64,000 nt of DNA from JACDHG01 sp963811585 (GTDB taxonomy: Bacteria > Actinomycetota > Actinomycetes > Propionibacteriales > Nocardioidaceae). The DNA lies in NCBI GenBank assembly GCA_963811585.1, contig CAWERR010000008.1, positions 434,001 to 498,000 of the forward strand, read 5' to 3'. This document shows positions 32,940 to 41,338 of the stretch, one piece after another. The notes below the pieces were generated by a model. It saw only the letters and a program-made list of their open reading frames with translations, was not told the origin of the DNA and searched no databases. Both the position numbers and the translations under genes were made by a program. Every line of letters begins with the position of its first letter. Position 1 is the first letter of the stretch.

Positions 32940-33359
32940 ATGCTGATCCCGCGTCGGGTCAAACACCGCAAGCAACACCACCCCAAGCGCACCGGCATGG
33001 CCAAGGGTGGCACCAAGCTCGCCTTCGGCGACTTCGGTATCCAAGCGGTTGAGGGCAGCTACGTCACCAACCGCCAGATCGAGTCCGCCCGGATCGCCAT
33101 GACCCGTCACATCAAGCGTGGTGGAAAGGTCTGGATCAACATCTACCCGGACCGCCCGTTGACGAAGAAGCCAGCGGAGACGCGGATGGGCTCTGGTAAG
33201 GGGTCCCCTGAGTGGTGGATCGCCAACGTCAAGCCTGGTCGCGTGATGTTCGAGTTGGCTGGCGTGCCGGAGAACATCGCCCGAGAGGCGCTCGACCGCG
33301 CAATCCACAAACTGCCAATGAAGTGTCGTTTCGTGAGCCGTGAAGCAGGTGAGTTCTGA
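32940..33359 (+). CDS. rplP: 50S ribosomal protein L16
   Basis: 139-residue L16 at the A-site/central protuberance side of the 50S subunit. Starts MLIPRRVKHRKQHHPKRTGM; METRMGSGKGSPEWW-type motif appears as ETRMGSGKGSPEWWIANVKP. Ends FVSREAGEF. The ATG lies in CAATGCTG at 32940; the stop overlaps the rpmC ATG (TGATG). Confidence 0.97.
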   Translation: MLIPRRVKHRKQHHPKRTGMAKGGTKLAFGDFGIQAVEGSYVTNRQIESARIAMTRHIKRGGKVWINIYPDRPLTKKPAETRMGSGKGSPEWWIANVKPGRVMFELAGVPENIAREALDRAIHKLPMKCRFVSREAGEF

Positions 33360-33625
33360 TGAGTGCAACCACCACCGCATCCGAGTTGCGCCACCTCGAC
33401 AACGACTCTCTCGAGGAGAGGCTGCGTGAGTCGAAGGAAGAGCTGTTCAACCTGCGCTTCCAGGCCGCCACCGGTCAGCTGGAGTCGCACGGTCGGCTGC
33501 GTCACGTGAAGCGAGACATCGCTCGGGTCTACACGATCCTGCGTGAGCGCGAGCTCGGCATCACCGTGGCAGCCAGCGTCGACACCGTCAGCGACACCTC
33601 TGAGGATGACGAGGCCACCACATGA
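33359..33625 (+). CDS. rpmC: 50S ribosomal protein L29 with acidic tail
   Basis: L29 near the tunnel exit. The core NDSLEERLRESKEELFNLRF, then QAATGQLESHGRLRHVKRDI, is canonical, ending RVYTILRERELG near residue 66. About 20 further residues form an acidic tail (VAASVDTVSDTSEDDEATT). Total 88 residues against 60-77 in most bacteria. The stop overlaps the rpsQ start (ATGA at 33622-33625). Confidence 0.96.
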   Translation: MSATTTASELRHLDNDSLEERLRESKEELFNLRFQAATGQLESHGRLRHVKRDIARVYTILRERELGITVAASVDTVSDTSEDDEATT

Positions 33626-33927
33626 GCGACACGACACCGAACCAAGGGAGCACCGTGAGCGAGACCGCTGCGATCGAGCGCAACCGGCGCAAGGGCCGCG
33701 AGGGCCTCGTCGTCAGCGACAAGATGGACAAGACGATCGTCGTGTCCGTCGAGGACCGCGTGAAGCACGCCCTCTACGGCAAGGTCCTGCGTCGTACCCG
33801 CAAGCTGAAGGCACACGACGAGACCAACCAGTGTGGGGTCGGTGACCGGGTCTTGATCATGGAGACGCGTCCGCTGTCCGCTACCAAGCGCTGGCGTGTC
33901 GTCGAGGTACTCGAGAAGGCCAAGTAA
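33622..33927 (+). CDS. rpsQ: 30S ribosomal protein S17
   Basis: S17, an early 16S-binding protein. The OB-fold core begins RKGREGLVVSDKMDKTIVVS and includes TRKLKAHDETNQCGVGDRVL and METRPLSATKRWRVVEVLEK. The 101-residue frame starts at ATG 33622; GTG 33655 (SETAAIERNRR) is an alternative start that would leave a typical 90-residue protein. Last gene before a 97-base gap to rplN. Confidence 0.96.
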   Translation: MSDTTPNQGSTVSETAAIERNRRKGREGLVVSDKMDKTIVVSVEDRVKHALYGKVLRRTRKLKAHDETNQCGVGDRVLIMETRPLSATKRWRVVEVLEKAK

Positions 33928-34024
33928 TCAACGAAGATTCCGAGCGCCAGCGAGCATTCATCGTTGGAGCAAAGAGAAGCCGGGCGGCAGCGTCGCCCGA
34001 CACAGAAGTCAGTGGAGATATCCG

Positions 34025-34393
34025 ATGATCCAGCAGGAGTCGCGACTCAAAGTCGCCGACAACACCGGTGCCAAGCAGATCTTGTGCATCCGCGTGCTCG
34101 GCGGCTCTGGTCGGCGCTACGCCGGTATCGGCGACGTCATCGTCGCCACCGTCAAGGACGCCATCCCGGGCGGCAACGTCAAGAAGGGCGAAGTCGTCAG
34201 GGCTGTGATCGTGCGTACCGTCAAGGAACGCCGGCGCCCCGACGGCTCCTACATCCGCTTCGACGAGAACGCCGCGGTGATCCTGCGTCAAGACGGGGAG
34301 CCGCGCGGAACGCGCATCTTCGGTCCTGTGGGCCGCGAACTGCGCGAGAAGAAGTTCATGCGGATCATCTCGCTCGCCCCGGAGGTGCTGTAA
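34025..34393 (+). CDS. rplN: 50S ribosomal protein L14
   Basis: 122-residue L14, part of the intersubunit bridge with 16S rRNA. MIQQESRLKVADNTGAKQIL, RYAGIGDVIVATVKDAIPGG and ARIFGPVGRELR-type ending (TRIFGPVGRELREKKFMRII) are canonical. ATG at 34025, with GGAGATATCCG upstream. First spc-type gene, 3 bases before rplX. Confidence 0.98.
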   Translation: MIQQESRLKVADNTGAKQILCIRVLGGSGRRYAGIGDVIVATVKDAIPGGNVKKGEVVRAVIVRTVKERRRPDGSYIRFDENAAVILRQDGEPRGTRIFGPVGRELREKKFMRIISLAPEVL

Positions 34394-34396
34394 GCC

Positions 34397-34771
34397 ATGG
34401 CTCGAAACCTGACCATCAAGAAGGGTGACGTCGTACGCGTCATCGCCGGCAAGGACAAGGGCGCCGAGGGCAAGGTCATCGCCGTCCTGTCTGAGCATGA
34501 CCGCGTGATCGTCGAGGGTGTCAACCGCGTGAAGCGGCACACCAAGCTCGTCAACCAGGGCGGCCGCGCTGGCACGACCGGCGGCATCATCACGCAGGAG
34601 GCAGCCATCCACGTCTCCAACGTGATGCTGATGACCGAGGTCAAGGGCAAGAAGGTCCCGACCAGGGTCGGAGCCAAGCGCGTCGAGGTAGAGAAGACCC
34701 GCCCCGACGGTACGAAGTACAGCGCACACCGCAGTGTGCGCGTCGCCACCAAGAATGGCGAGGAGATCTGA
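34397..34771 (+). CDS. rplX: 50S ribosomal protein L24
   Basis: 124-residue L24, an assembly initiator of the 50S subunit. The KOW motif is KKGDVVRVIAGKDKGAEGKV (residues about 6-25). VEGVNRVKRHTKLVNQGGRA and HVSNVMLMTEVKGKKVPTRV follow. The stop overlaps the rplE ATG (TGATG). Confidence 0.97.
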   Translation: MARNLTIKKGDVVRVIAGKDKGAEGKVIAVLSEHDRVIVEGVNRVKRHTKLVNQGGRAGTTGGIITQEAAIHVSNVMLMTEVKGKKVPTRVGAKRVEVEKTRPDGTKYSAHRSVRVATKNGEEI

Positions 34772-35385
34772 TGACCACCGAGACCACCGAGTCGATGACG
34801 ACGCCAACCTCAGCTGAGCCCAGCAAGGAACGCACCGTCAACGTGCCCCCGAGGTTCAAGACGCGCTACCGCGACGAGATCCTGCCGGCGCTCAAGGAAG
34901 AGTTCGGCTTCGCGAACGTCATGCAGGTCCCCGGTCTGACGAAGATCGTCGTCAACATGGGTGTTGGTGAGGCTGCTCGCGACTCCAAGCTGATCGAGGG
35001 AGCCGTCAAGGACCTCACGATCATCACCGGTCAGAAGCCTCAGGTGACCAAGGCCCGCAAGTCGATCGCCCAGTTCAAGCTGCGTGAGGGTATGCCGATC
35101 GGCGCCCACGTCACCTTGCGTGGTGACCGGATGTGGGAGTTCCTCGACCGGCTGCTGACCCTGGCGCTGCCCCGTATCCGTGACTTCCGGGGTTTGTCGC
35201 CTCGGCAGTTCGACGGCAAGGGCAACTACACGTTCGGCTTGACCGAGCAGGTCATGTTCCACGAGATCAACCCCGACAAGGTCGACCGCCAGCGGGGCAT
35301 GGACATCACGATCGTGACGACCGCGACCAACAACAAGGAGGGGCACTCGCTCCTCAAGCACCTCGGATTCCCCTTCACGGAGTGA
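34771..35385 (+). CDS. rplE: 50S ribosomal protein L5
   Basis: 204-residue L5 that binds 5S rRNA and contacts the P-site tRNA. The core starts after a Thr/Glu-rich N-terminal stretch: PPRFKTRYRDEILPALKEEF, VVNMGVGEAARDSKLIEGAV, TGQKPQVTKARKSIAQFKLR and LTEQVMFHEINPDKVDRQRG. ATG at 34771 overlaps the rplX stop. rpsN follows after 25 bases. Confidence 0.97.
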   Translation: MTTETTESMTTPTSAEPSKERTVNVPPRFKTRYRDEILPALKEEFGFANVMQVPGLTKIVVNMGVGEAARDSKLIEGAVKDLTIITGQKPQVTKARKSIAQFKLREGMPIGAHVTLRGDRMWEFLDRLLTLALPRIRDFRGLSPRQFDGKGNYTFGLTEQVMFHEINPDKVDRQRGMDITIVTTATNNKEGHSLLKHLGFPFTE

Positions 35386-35410
35386 TGAATATGCAGAGCA
35401 AGGAGAACTG

Positions 35411-35596
35411 ATGGCCAAGACAGGACTTGTCGTCAAGGCGGCACGTAAACCCAAGTTCAAGGTTCGCGGTTACACCCGCTGCCAACGGTGCGGGCGGCCC
35501 AAGTCGGTCTACCGCAAGTTCGGGCTCTGCCGAGTGTGCCTCCGTGAGATGGCACACCGGGGCGAGCTCCCTGGCATCACCAAGAGCAGCTGGTAA
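35411..35596 (+). CDS. rpsN: 30S ribosomal protein S14, zinc-binding type
   Basis: 61-residue S14 of the short, zinc-ribbon form. The four ligands are in YTRCQRCGRPKSV (CxxC) and FGLCRVCLREMA (CxxC). This is the housekeeping zinc form in actinobacteria; the longer zinc-free paralogue, if present, lies elsewhere. AAGGAGAACTG precedes the ATG at 35411. Confidence 0.97.
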   Translation: MAKTGLVVKAARKPKFKVRGYTRCQRCGRPKSVYRKFGLCRVCLREMAHRGELPGITKSSW

Positions 35597-35662
35597 GACC
35601 ATCACCACCCGAATCGCTGAAGGTCGGACTCCGAAACCACAGCAGAAAGCAGGCCTCAGGCC

Positions 35663-36076
35663 ATGACGATGACAGACCCGATCGCCGACATGCTCACGCG
35701 TGTGCGTAACGGCAACCAGGCGTACCACGACACGGTCAGCATGCCCTACAGCAAGCTGAAGTCCGGCGTCGCAGAAATCCTCCAGCAGGAGGGTTATATC
35801 GGCTCCTGGAAGGTGCAGGAGCCGACTGACTCGAGCAATGCCGTTGGCAAGCTGCTGGTGATCGACCTCAAGTACGGCCCCAACCGTGAGCGGTCCATCG
35901 CCGGAGTACGCCGTATCAGCAAGCCGGGCCTGCGCGTGTACGCGAAGTCCACCGGCCTGCCCAAGGTCCTGGGCGGTCTCGGTGTCGCGATCATCTCCAC
36001 GTCAACCGGCCTGCTAACCGACCGCCAGGCTAAGCAGAAGGGCGTGGGTGGGGAAGTCCTCGCCTACGTCTGGTAG
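35663..36076 (+). CDS. rpsH: 30S ribosomal protein S8
   Basis: S8, a primary 16S-rRNA binder of the central domain and known repressor of spc operons in E. coli. MTDPIADMLTRVRNGNQAYH at the N-terminus and STSTGLLTDRQAKQKGVGGE, then VLAYVW at the end, are diagnostic. The frame allows ATG 35663 or ATG 35669; the second gives the usual N-terminus, so the protein is 135-137 residues. Confidence 0.97.
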   Translation: MTMTDPIADMLTRVRNGNQAYHDTVSMPYSKLKSGVAEILQQEGYIGSWKVQEPTDSSNAVGKLLVIDLKYGPNRERSIAGVRRISKPGLRVYAKSTGLPKVLGGLGVAIISTSTGLLTDRQAKQKGVGGEVLAYVW

Positions 36077-36103
36077 CCGAGACCGTTCGAAGGAGGAAGA
36101 CAT

Positions 36104-36646
36104 ATGTCGCGTATTGGCAAGCTCCCCATCACGGTCCCATCCGGAGTGGATGTCGCCATCGAGGGTCAACTGGTGACCGTCAACGGCCCCAAGGGCACGT
36201 TGAAGCACCAGGTCCGCGAGCCCATCAAGGTCGCCAAGGCCGACGACGGTTCGGTTGAAGTGGCACGACCCAACGACGAGCGCGAAAGCAAGTCCTTACA
36301 CGGACTGTCGCGCACTCTGATCGCCAACATGGTGACCGGCGTGACCGACGGCTATGAGAAGAAGCTCGAAATCGTGGGCGTTGGCTACCGCGTGGTTCCC
36401 AAGGGGCCCACGACGCTGGAGTTCTCGCTCGGCTACAGCCACTCGATCACGGTCAACGCGCCCGAAGGCATCTCGTTCACCGTCGACGGGCCGACCAGGC
36501 TCGCGGTGCAGGGCATCGACAAGCAGGCTGTCGGCGAGGTCGCCGCGAAGATCCGCAAGCTCCGCAAGCCCGAGCCGTACAAGGGCAAGGGCATTCGTTA
36601 CGCCGGCGAGCAGATCCGCCGCAAGGTCGGAAAGGCTGGTAAGTGA
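36104..36646 (+). CDS. rplF: 50S ribosomal protein L6
   Basis: 180-residue L6 at the base of the L7/L12 stalk. Starts MSRIGKLPITVPSGVDVAIE; the C-terminal RNA-binding signature is PEPYKGKGIRYAGEQIRRKV. Ribosome-binding site AAGGAGGAAGAC upstream of ATG 36104 is the strongest in this operon. The stop shares a base with the rplR ATG. Confidence 0.98.
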   Translation: MSRIGKLPITVPSGVDVAIEGQLVTVNGPKGTLKHQVREPIKVAKADDGSVEVARPNDERESKSLHGLSRTLIANMVTGVTDGYEKKLEIVGVGYRVVPKGPTTLEFSLGYSHSITVNAPEGISFTVDGPTRLAVQGIDKQAVGEVAAKIRKLRKPEPYKGKGIRYAGEQIRRKVGKAGK

Positions 36647-37029
36647 TGACTATCGCTCTCAAGGTGCGCAAGCACACCGCTGCGAAGACCGCGTCCCGGG
36701 CTCGCCGCCAGGTGCGCGGTCGCAAGAAGCTCCATGGCTCGGCCGATCGGCCACGCCTGATCGTGACCAGGTCCAGCCGGCACCTGTACGTACAGGTCGT
36801 CGACGACCTGGCCGGCAAGACGTTGGCAGCGGCCAGCACCATGGAGGCCGACCTGCGCTCGCTCGACGGTGACAAGTCCGCCAAGGCCAAGAAGGTCGGC
36901 GAGTTGGTTGCCGAGCGGGCCAAGGCGGCGGGTGTCGAGACGGTCGTCTTCGACCGAGCCGGCAACAAGTACCACGGGCGGGTGGCCGCCCTGGCAGATG
37001 GCGCCCGCGAAGGTGGCCTGGCCTTCTGA
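36646..37029 (+). CDS. rplR: 50S ribosomal protein L18
   Basis: 127-residue L18 that brings 5S rRNA into the 50S subunit. Basic N-terminus (VRKHTAAKTASRARRQVRGR), then RPRLIVTRSSRHLYVQVVDD and the ending VVFDRAGNKYHGRVAALADG, AREGGLAF. ATG 36646 is chosen over the in-frame GTG 36643. Confidence 0.97.
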   Translation: MTIALKVRKHTAAKTASRARRQVRGRKKLHGSADRPRLIVTRSSRHLYVQVVDDLAGKTLAAASTMEADLRSLDGDKSAKAKKVGELVAERAKAAGVETVVFDRAGNKYHGRVAALADGAREGGLAF

Positions 37030-37076
37030 GGCCCGACCAAACGACGTACTGACGTAACAGAGAGAAGGTAGTTCGA

Positions 37077-37673
37077 ATGAGCGGACCCCAGCGCCGCAGT
37101 GGCGGTGCCGGATCCGGCAGCCGCGGTCGCGACGATCGTCGCGGCTCGGCAGCGGAGAAGACCGCCTACATCGAGCGCGTCGTGGCGACGAACCGTGTCG
37201 CCAAGGTCGTGAAGGGTGGTCGACGCTTCAGCTTCACCGCCCTGGTGGTCGTCGGCGACGGCGACGGCAGCGTCGGTGTGGGCTACGGCAAGGCCAAGGA
37301 GTTCCCGGCAGCGATCGCCAAGGGCGTCGAAGAGGCCAAGAAGTCCATGTTCAAGGTGCCCCGCAGCCAGGGCACGATCCCACACCCCGTGCAGGGTGAG
37401 AAGTCTGCCGGGGTTGTCATGCTGCGCCCGGCCGCACCTGGTACCGGTGTCATCGCAGGTGGCCCGGTGCGTGCGGTCCTCGAGTGCGCGGGCATCCACG
37501 ACGTGCTCAGCAAGTCGCTCGGCTCGTCCAACGCGCTCAACATCGTCGGTGCGACGGTGGCAGCGTTGCGGATGCTGAAGACGCCAGAGATGATCGCCGC
37601 CCAGCGCGGACTCACGGTCGAGCAGGTGGCTCCTGCCGCTCTGCTCAAGGCTCGGGCGGAGGTGGCGGAGTGA
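37077..37673 (+). CDS. rpsE: 30S ribosomal protein S5
   Basis: 198-residue S5 at the mRNA entry and decoding fidelity region. The double-stranded RNA-binding part is RVVATNRVAKVVKGGRRFSF, TALVVVGDGDGSVGVGYGKA; RPAAPGTGVIAGGPVRAVLE and the spectinomycin loop VKGGRRF are wild-type-like. N-terminus is Gly/Arg-rich (RRSGGAGSGSRGRDDRRGSA). AGAGAAGG lies upstream of ATG 37077. Stop overlaps the rpmD ATG. Confidence 0.97.
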   Translation: MSGPQRRSGGAGSGSRGRDDRRGSAAEKTAYIERVVATNRVAKVVKGGRRFSFTALVVVGDGDGSVGVGYGKAKEFPAAIAKGVEEAKKSMFKVPRSQGTIPHPVQGEKSAGVVMLRPAAPGTGVIAGGPVRAVLECAGIHDVLSKSLGSSNALNIVGATVAALRMLKTPEMIAAQRGLTVEQVAPAALLKARAEVAE

Positions 37674-37855
37674 TGGGTCGGCTCAAGGTCCAACAGACAC
37701 GGTCGCCGATCGGCCGGAAGAAGAACCAGCGCGAAACCCTGCGCAGCCTCGGTCTGAAGCGCATCGGCGACATCGTCGTCAAAGAAGACCGCCCCGAGAT
37801 CCGTGGCATGCTCGCCACGGTTCCGCACCTCATCGCAGTCGAGGAGGTTGACTGA
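37673..37855 (+). CDS. rpmD: 50S ribosomal protein L30
   Basis: 60-residue L30. MGRLKVQQTRSPIGRKKNQR and TLRSLGLKRIGDIVVKEDRP are the family signature. ATG 37673 overlaps the rpsE TGA (TGATG), and rplO begins one base after its stop, so the three are translated together. Confidence 0.97.
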   Translation: MGRLKVQQTRSPIGRKKNQRETLRSLGLKRIGDIVVKEDRPEIRGMLATVPHLIAVEEVD

Positions 37856-37856
37856 T

Positions 37857-38297
37857 ATGACGCTCAAACTTCACCATCTGCGTCCAGCACCCGGCGCCAA
37901 GACCGCCAAGACCCGCGTTGGCCGCGGTGAGGGCAGCAAGGGCAAAACCGCTGGTCGCGGCACCAAGGGAACCAAGGCGCGCTACCAGGTTTCGGCCAGG
38001 TTCGAGGGTGGTCAGATGCCGCTCCACATGCGGCTGCCCAAGCTCAGGGGCTTCACGAACGCGTTCCGCGTCGAGTACCAGGTCGTCAACCTCACCCGGT
38101 TGGGCGAGCTGTTCCCCGACGGCGGCGACGTTTCCCCTGCTGACCTGGTGGCAAAAGGTGCCGTGCGGGACAACTCGCCCGTCAAGGTGCTCGGCGGCGG
38201 CGAGATCAGCGTGGCTGTGAACGTCACCGCTCACAAGTTCTCGGCCTCGGCGAAGGACAAGATTGCGGCCGCAGGCGGGACGACGACCGAGATCTGA
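37857..38297 (+). CDS. rplO: 50S ribosomal protein L15
   Basis: 146-residue L15, an assembly protein of the 50S core. KLHHLRPAPGAKTAKTRVGR, GEGSKGKTAGRGTKGTKARY and FEGGQMPLHMRLPKLRGFTN are diagnostic; C-terminus contains VKVLGGGEISVAVNVTAHKF. ATG at 37857. It ends the spc block; 128 bases follow before secY. Confidence 0.97.
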   Translation: MTLKLHHLRPAPGAKTAKTRVGRGEGSKGKTAGRGTKGTKARYQVSARFEGGQMPLHMRLPKLRGFTNAFRVEYQVVNLTRLGELFPDGGDVSPADLVAKGAVRDNSPVKVLGGGEISVAVNVTAHKFSASAKDKIAAAGGTTTEI

Positions 38298-38331
38298 GTT
38301 GGTAGCACTCACCGCCTGGTTTGTGCTCGAC

Positions 38332-38340
38332 TGTTATTGT
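38332..38340 (+). promoter_or_regulatory. possible extended -10 promoter before secY
   Basis: TGTTATTGT fits an extended -10 (TGn plus TATTGT) about 86 bases before the secY start. No good -35 is seen 17 bases upstream. Confidence 0.3.
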
Positions 38341-38425
38341 CCGAAGGACCGCGGCCAGTCGTGGCAGCGCACCCTCGACATGACACGAACGAATCTCCCG
38401 GCCGGGGGATCGCAGGGAGGACCTG

Positions 38426-39721
38426 GTGCTAAGCGCCTTCGTCAACGCGTTCCGGACGCCGGACCTGCGACGCAAGTTGCTGTTCGTGCTGCTGATCGTC
38501 GTCCTGTTCCGGCTCGGCTCGACGATTCCGGCGCCGGGCGTCGACTTCGTCAAGGTCCGCGAGGGACTCGACTCGGTCGGCAACGAGGGCATCTACGGCC
38601 TCATCAACCTGTTCTCCGGCGGCGCACTGCTCAAGCTGACGATCTTCGCGCTCGGCATCATGCCGTACATCACCGCGAGCATCATCCTGCAGCTGTTGAC
38701 GGTCGTGATTCCACGACTCGAGACGCTCAAGAAGGAAGGTCAGGCGGGTACGGCCAAGATCACCCAGTACACCCGCTATCTGACTCTCGGCCTGGCGATT
38801 TTGCAGTCCACAGGCATCGTTGCTCTCGCCCGCAGCGGACAGATCTTCCAAGGCTCCAGCAACCAGGGCTCGCTGCTCATCAACGACAAGCTGTCGACGA
38901 TGCTGATCATGGTGATCACGATGACTGCGGGCACGGCGATGATCATGTGGTTCGGTGAGCTGATCACCGAGCGGGGCATCGGCAACGGGATGTCGATCCT
39001 GATCTTCGTGTCGATCGTGTCGTCGTTCCCGGCTGCGCTGTGGGGCATCAAGAAGAGCCACGGCTGGGACATCTTCGCCGTCGTCGTCGCGATCGGGCTG
39101 GTCATCGTGGCTGCCGTCATCTTCATCGAGCAGGCCCAGCGCCGGATCCCGGTGCAGTATGCCCGGCGGATGGTCGGGCGGAAGATGTTCGGTGGCACTT
39201 CGACGTACATCCCACTCAAGGTCAACCAAGCCGGCGTCATCCCCGTCATCTTCGGCAGCAGCCTGCTCTACCTGCCCGCACTCGCCACGCAGTTCAACCC
39301 GACCGCGTCGTGGTCCACGTGGGTGAACAAGTACTTCGTCCAGGGTGACCACCCGTACTACATGATCTTGTACTTCCTGCTGATCGTGTTCTTCACGTAC
39401 TTCTACGTGGCGATCACGTTCAACCCGACCGAGGTCGCGGACAACATGAAGAAGTATGGCGGCTTCGTTCCCGGCATCAGGGCCGGCAAGCCCACCGAGG
39501 AGTATCTCGCGTATGTCCTCTCGCGGATCACGTTCCCCGGAGCCATGTACCTCGGCCTGGTCGCCCTGATCCCGCTGATCGCGCTCGTCGTGGTCAACGC
39601 GAACCAAAACTTCCCCTTCGGTGGCACGTCACTGCTGATCATGGTCGGTGTCGGTCTCGACACCGTGAAACAGATCGAGAGCCAGTTGCAGCAGCGGCAT
39701 TACGAGGGGTTCCTTCGCTAA
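38426..39721 (+). CDS. secY: protein translocase subunit SecY
   Basis: 431-residue channel subunit of the SecYEG translocon, ten membrane spans. N-terminal signature FVNAFRTPDLRRKLLFVLLI, plug/lateral gate helix 2 region GGALLKLTIFALGIMPYITA, GIGNGMSILIFVSIVSSFPA, and the C-terminal loop QIESQLQQRHYEGFL for SecA/ribosome contact. GTG at 38426 is preceded by AGGGAGGACC. The stop overlaps the adk ATG (TAATG), so SecY and adenylate kinase are coupled. Confidence 0.98.
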   Translation: MLSAFVNAFRTPDLRRKLLFVLLIVVLFRLGSTIPAPGVDFVKVREGLDSVGNEGIYGLINLFSGGALLKLTIFALGIMPYITASIILQLLTVVIPRLETLKKEGQAGTAKITQYTRYLTLGLAILQSTGIVALARSGQIFQGSSNQGSLLINDKLSTMLIMVITMTAGTAMIMWFGELITERGIGNGMSILIFVSIVSSFPAALWGIKKSHGWDIFAVVVAIGLVIVAAVIFIEQAQRRIPVQYARRMVGRKMFGGTSTYIPLKVNQAGVIPVIFGSSLLYLPALATQFNPTASWSTWVNKYFVQGDHPYYMILYFLLIVFFTYFYVAITFNPTEVADNMKKYGGFVPGIRAGKPTEEYLAYVLSRITFPGAMYLGLVALIPLIALVVVNANQNFPFGGTSLLIMVGVGLDTVKQIESQLQQRHYEGFLR

Positions 39722-40377
39722 TGCGGGTCGTGTTGGTGGGGGCACCCGGCGCGGGAAAGGGGACGCAGGCCAAGTTCATCGCGCAGCACTACGACATCCC
39801 TCCCATCTCGACGGGTGACATCTTCCGGGCCAACATCGTGCAGCAGACAGACCTCGGCAAGAAGGCCCGGAACTACATGGACGCCGGCGACCTGGTGCCC
39901 GACGAGATCACGATCGGGATCGTGCGCGACCGGATCGCACAGCCCGACACCGCCAACGGGTTCCTGCTCGACGGCTTCCCGCGCACCGAGGCACAGGCCG
40001 AGGCGCTCAGCACGATCCTCGACGAGCTCGGTACGCCACTCGATGCCGTCCTGGAGCTGCAGATCGAAGACGACGAGGTCGTCCGGCGGCTATCTGGTCG
40101 TCGTACGTGCCGCAGCTGTGGCCACGTCTGGCACGTCGAGTTCGACCCGCCGAGCGAAGAACGCGTCTGCGACGAGTGCGGCGGCAAGCTGTTCCAACGC
40201 GACGACGACCTCCCCGAGACCATCCGGCGTCGGCTTGAGGTCTACGCCAACCAGACTGCCCCCCTTGTGGGGTTCTACAGCGACCTAGGGTTGCTGCGTT
40301 CCATCACCGCGCAGGGCAATGTCGACGACATCACCAAGCGCGCCATCGAGGCCCTCGAGCAGTCGACGAGCGATTGA
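39721..40377 (+). CDS. adk: adenylate kinase, zinc-LID type
   Basis: 218-residue AMP kinase (ATP + AMP to 2 ADP). P-loop GAPGAGKGTQ at residues 7-16, AMP-binding PISTGDIFRANI and LDGFPRTEAQAEAL. The LID domain carries four cysteines, CRSCGHVWHV and RVCDECGG, a structural zinc site typical of Gram-positive long-form enzymes. ATG overlaps the secY stop. Confidence 0.97.
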   Translation: MRVVLVGAPGAGKGTQAKFIAQHYDIPPISTGDIFRANIVQQTDLGKKARNYMDAGDLVPDEITIGIVRDRIAQPDTANGFLLDGFPRTEAQAEALSTILDELGTPLDAVLELQIEDDEVVRRLSGRRTCRSCGHVWHVEFDPPSEERVCDECGGKLFQRDDDLPETIRRRLEVYANQTAPLVGFYSDLGLLRSITAQGNVDDITKRAIEALEQSTSD

Positions 40378-40379
40378 CC

Positions 40380-41195
40380 GTGTTCCGCGATCGGAGCCTG
40401 GAGATCAAGAGGCCGGACCAGATCAGCCTCATGCGTGAGGCAGGACTGGTGGTCGCCGAGACGCTCGAGCTGCTGCGCGAGGCGGTCACGCCGGGCATCA
40501 CCACCGGTGAGCTCGACGTGATTGCCGAGGCACACATCCGCTCCCGCGGTGCCACCCCGAACTTCCTCGGCTACCACGGCTTCCCAGCGACGATCTGTAC
40601 GTCGGTCAACCATCAGGTCGTGCACGGGATCCCTGGCGCGCAGGAACTGCGTGACGGTGACCTGATCTCGATCGACTGCGGCGCCATCGTCGACGGATGG
40701 CATGGCGACGCGGCGATCACCGTCGGCGTCGGCGAGGTAGGGCCCAAGCTCGACGAACTGATCCGGGTGTGTGACGAAGCGCTCTGGCGAGGACTTGCCG
40801 CCGCGGCCCTCGGTGGCCGCGTCACTGACATCTCGCACGCGATCGAGTCGTATGTCCGCTCACAAGGCGACTACGGTGTCGTCGAGGACTACGTCGGCCA
40901 TGGCATCGGCTCGGCGATGCACATGCCGCCGAGCGTGCCCAACTTCGGTCGACCCGGAAAGGGCCCCAAGCTCGTCGAAGGCCTCGCGCTCGCGGTCGAA
41001 CCGATGATCACGCTCGGCACGATCGAGACCGAGGTCCTCGACGACGAGTGGACGGTCGTCACTGCCGACGGCTCGTGGTCGGCACACAGCGAGCACTCGT
41101 TCACGTTGACGCCCGCCGGCACGCTCGTGCTCACCGCGCTCGACGGCGGTGCGTCGCGGCTCGCCGAGCTCGGGGTTGCCTGCGCCGCGCGCTGA
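40380..41195 (+). CDS. map: type I methionine aminopeptidase
   Basis: Removes the initiator Met from new proteins; two-metal pita-bread enzyme of M24A. Substrate-loop His in SVNHQVVHGIPGAQ, metal ligands SIDCGAIVDGWHGDAAITVG (Asp, Asp), VGHGIGSAMHMPPSVPNFG (His), AVEPMITLG (Glu) and HSEHSFTLT (Glu). GTG 40380 gives MFRDRSLEIKRPDQISLMRE; TTG 40374 is possible. Two bases after adk. In many actinobacteria infA follows next, but here a 17-kb island intervenes. Confidence 0.95.
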   Translation: MFRDRSLEIKRPDQISLMREAGLVVAETLELLREAVTPGITTGELDVIAEAHIRSRGATPNFLGYHGFPATICTSVNHQVVHGIPGAQELRDGDLISIDCGAIVDGWHGDAAITVGVGEVGPKLDELIRVCDEALWRGLAAAALGGRVTDISHAIESYVRSQGDYGVVEDYVGHGIGSAMHMPPSVPNFGRPGKGPKLVEGLALAVEPMITLGTIETEVLDDEWTVVTADGSWSAHSEHSFTLTPAGTLVLTALDGGASRLAELGVACAAR

Positions 41196-41289
41196 ACGGC
41201 CCCCCTAACACCATCCAGAACACCTGCCCCACAGGTGACAGCAGTCGCACATCGGGTGGCGGGCTTCCACGACCCTCGGTAAGGTGCTG

Positions 41290-41303
41290 GATTGTCAACA
41301 AGA
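41290..41303 (+). promoter_or_regulatory. GntR-type operator-like site 1, before the MHS transporter gene
   Basis: GATTGTCAACAAGA matches GATTGT-NN-ACAATC with two mismatches in the right arm; the central TTGTCAACAA is a complete FCD-type core. A possible -10, TACGAT, begins two bases later (41305-41310), so binding would block the promoter. Weakest of the four sites. Confidence 0.45.
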
Positions 41304-41338
41304 ATACGATCTTGCACCGGATCGACCTGAGGAGTCCC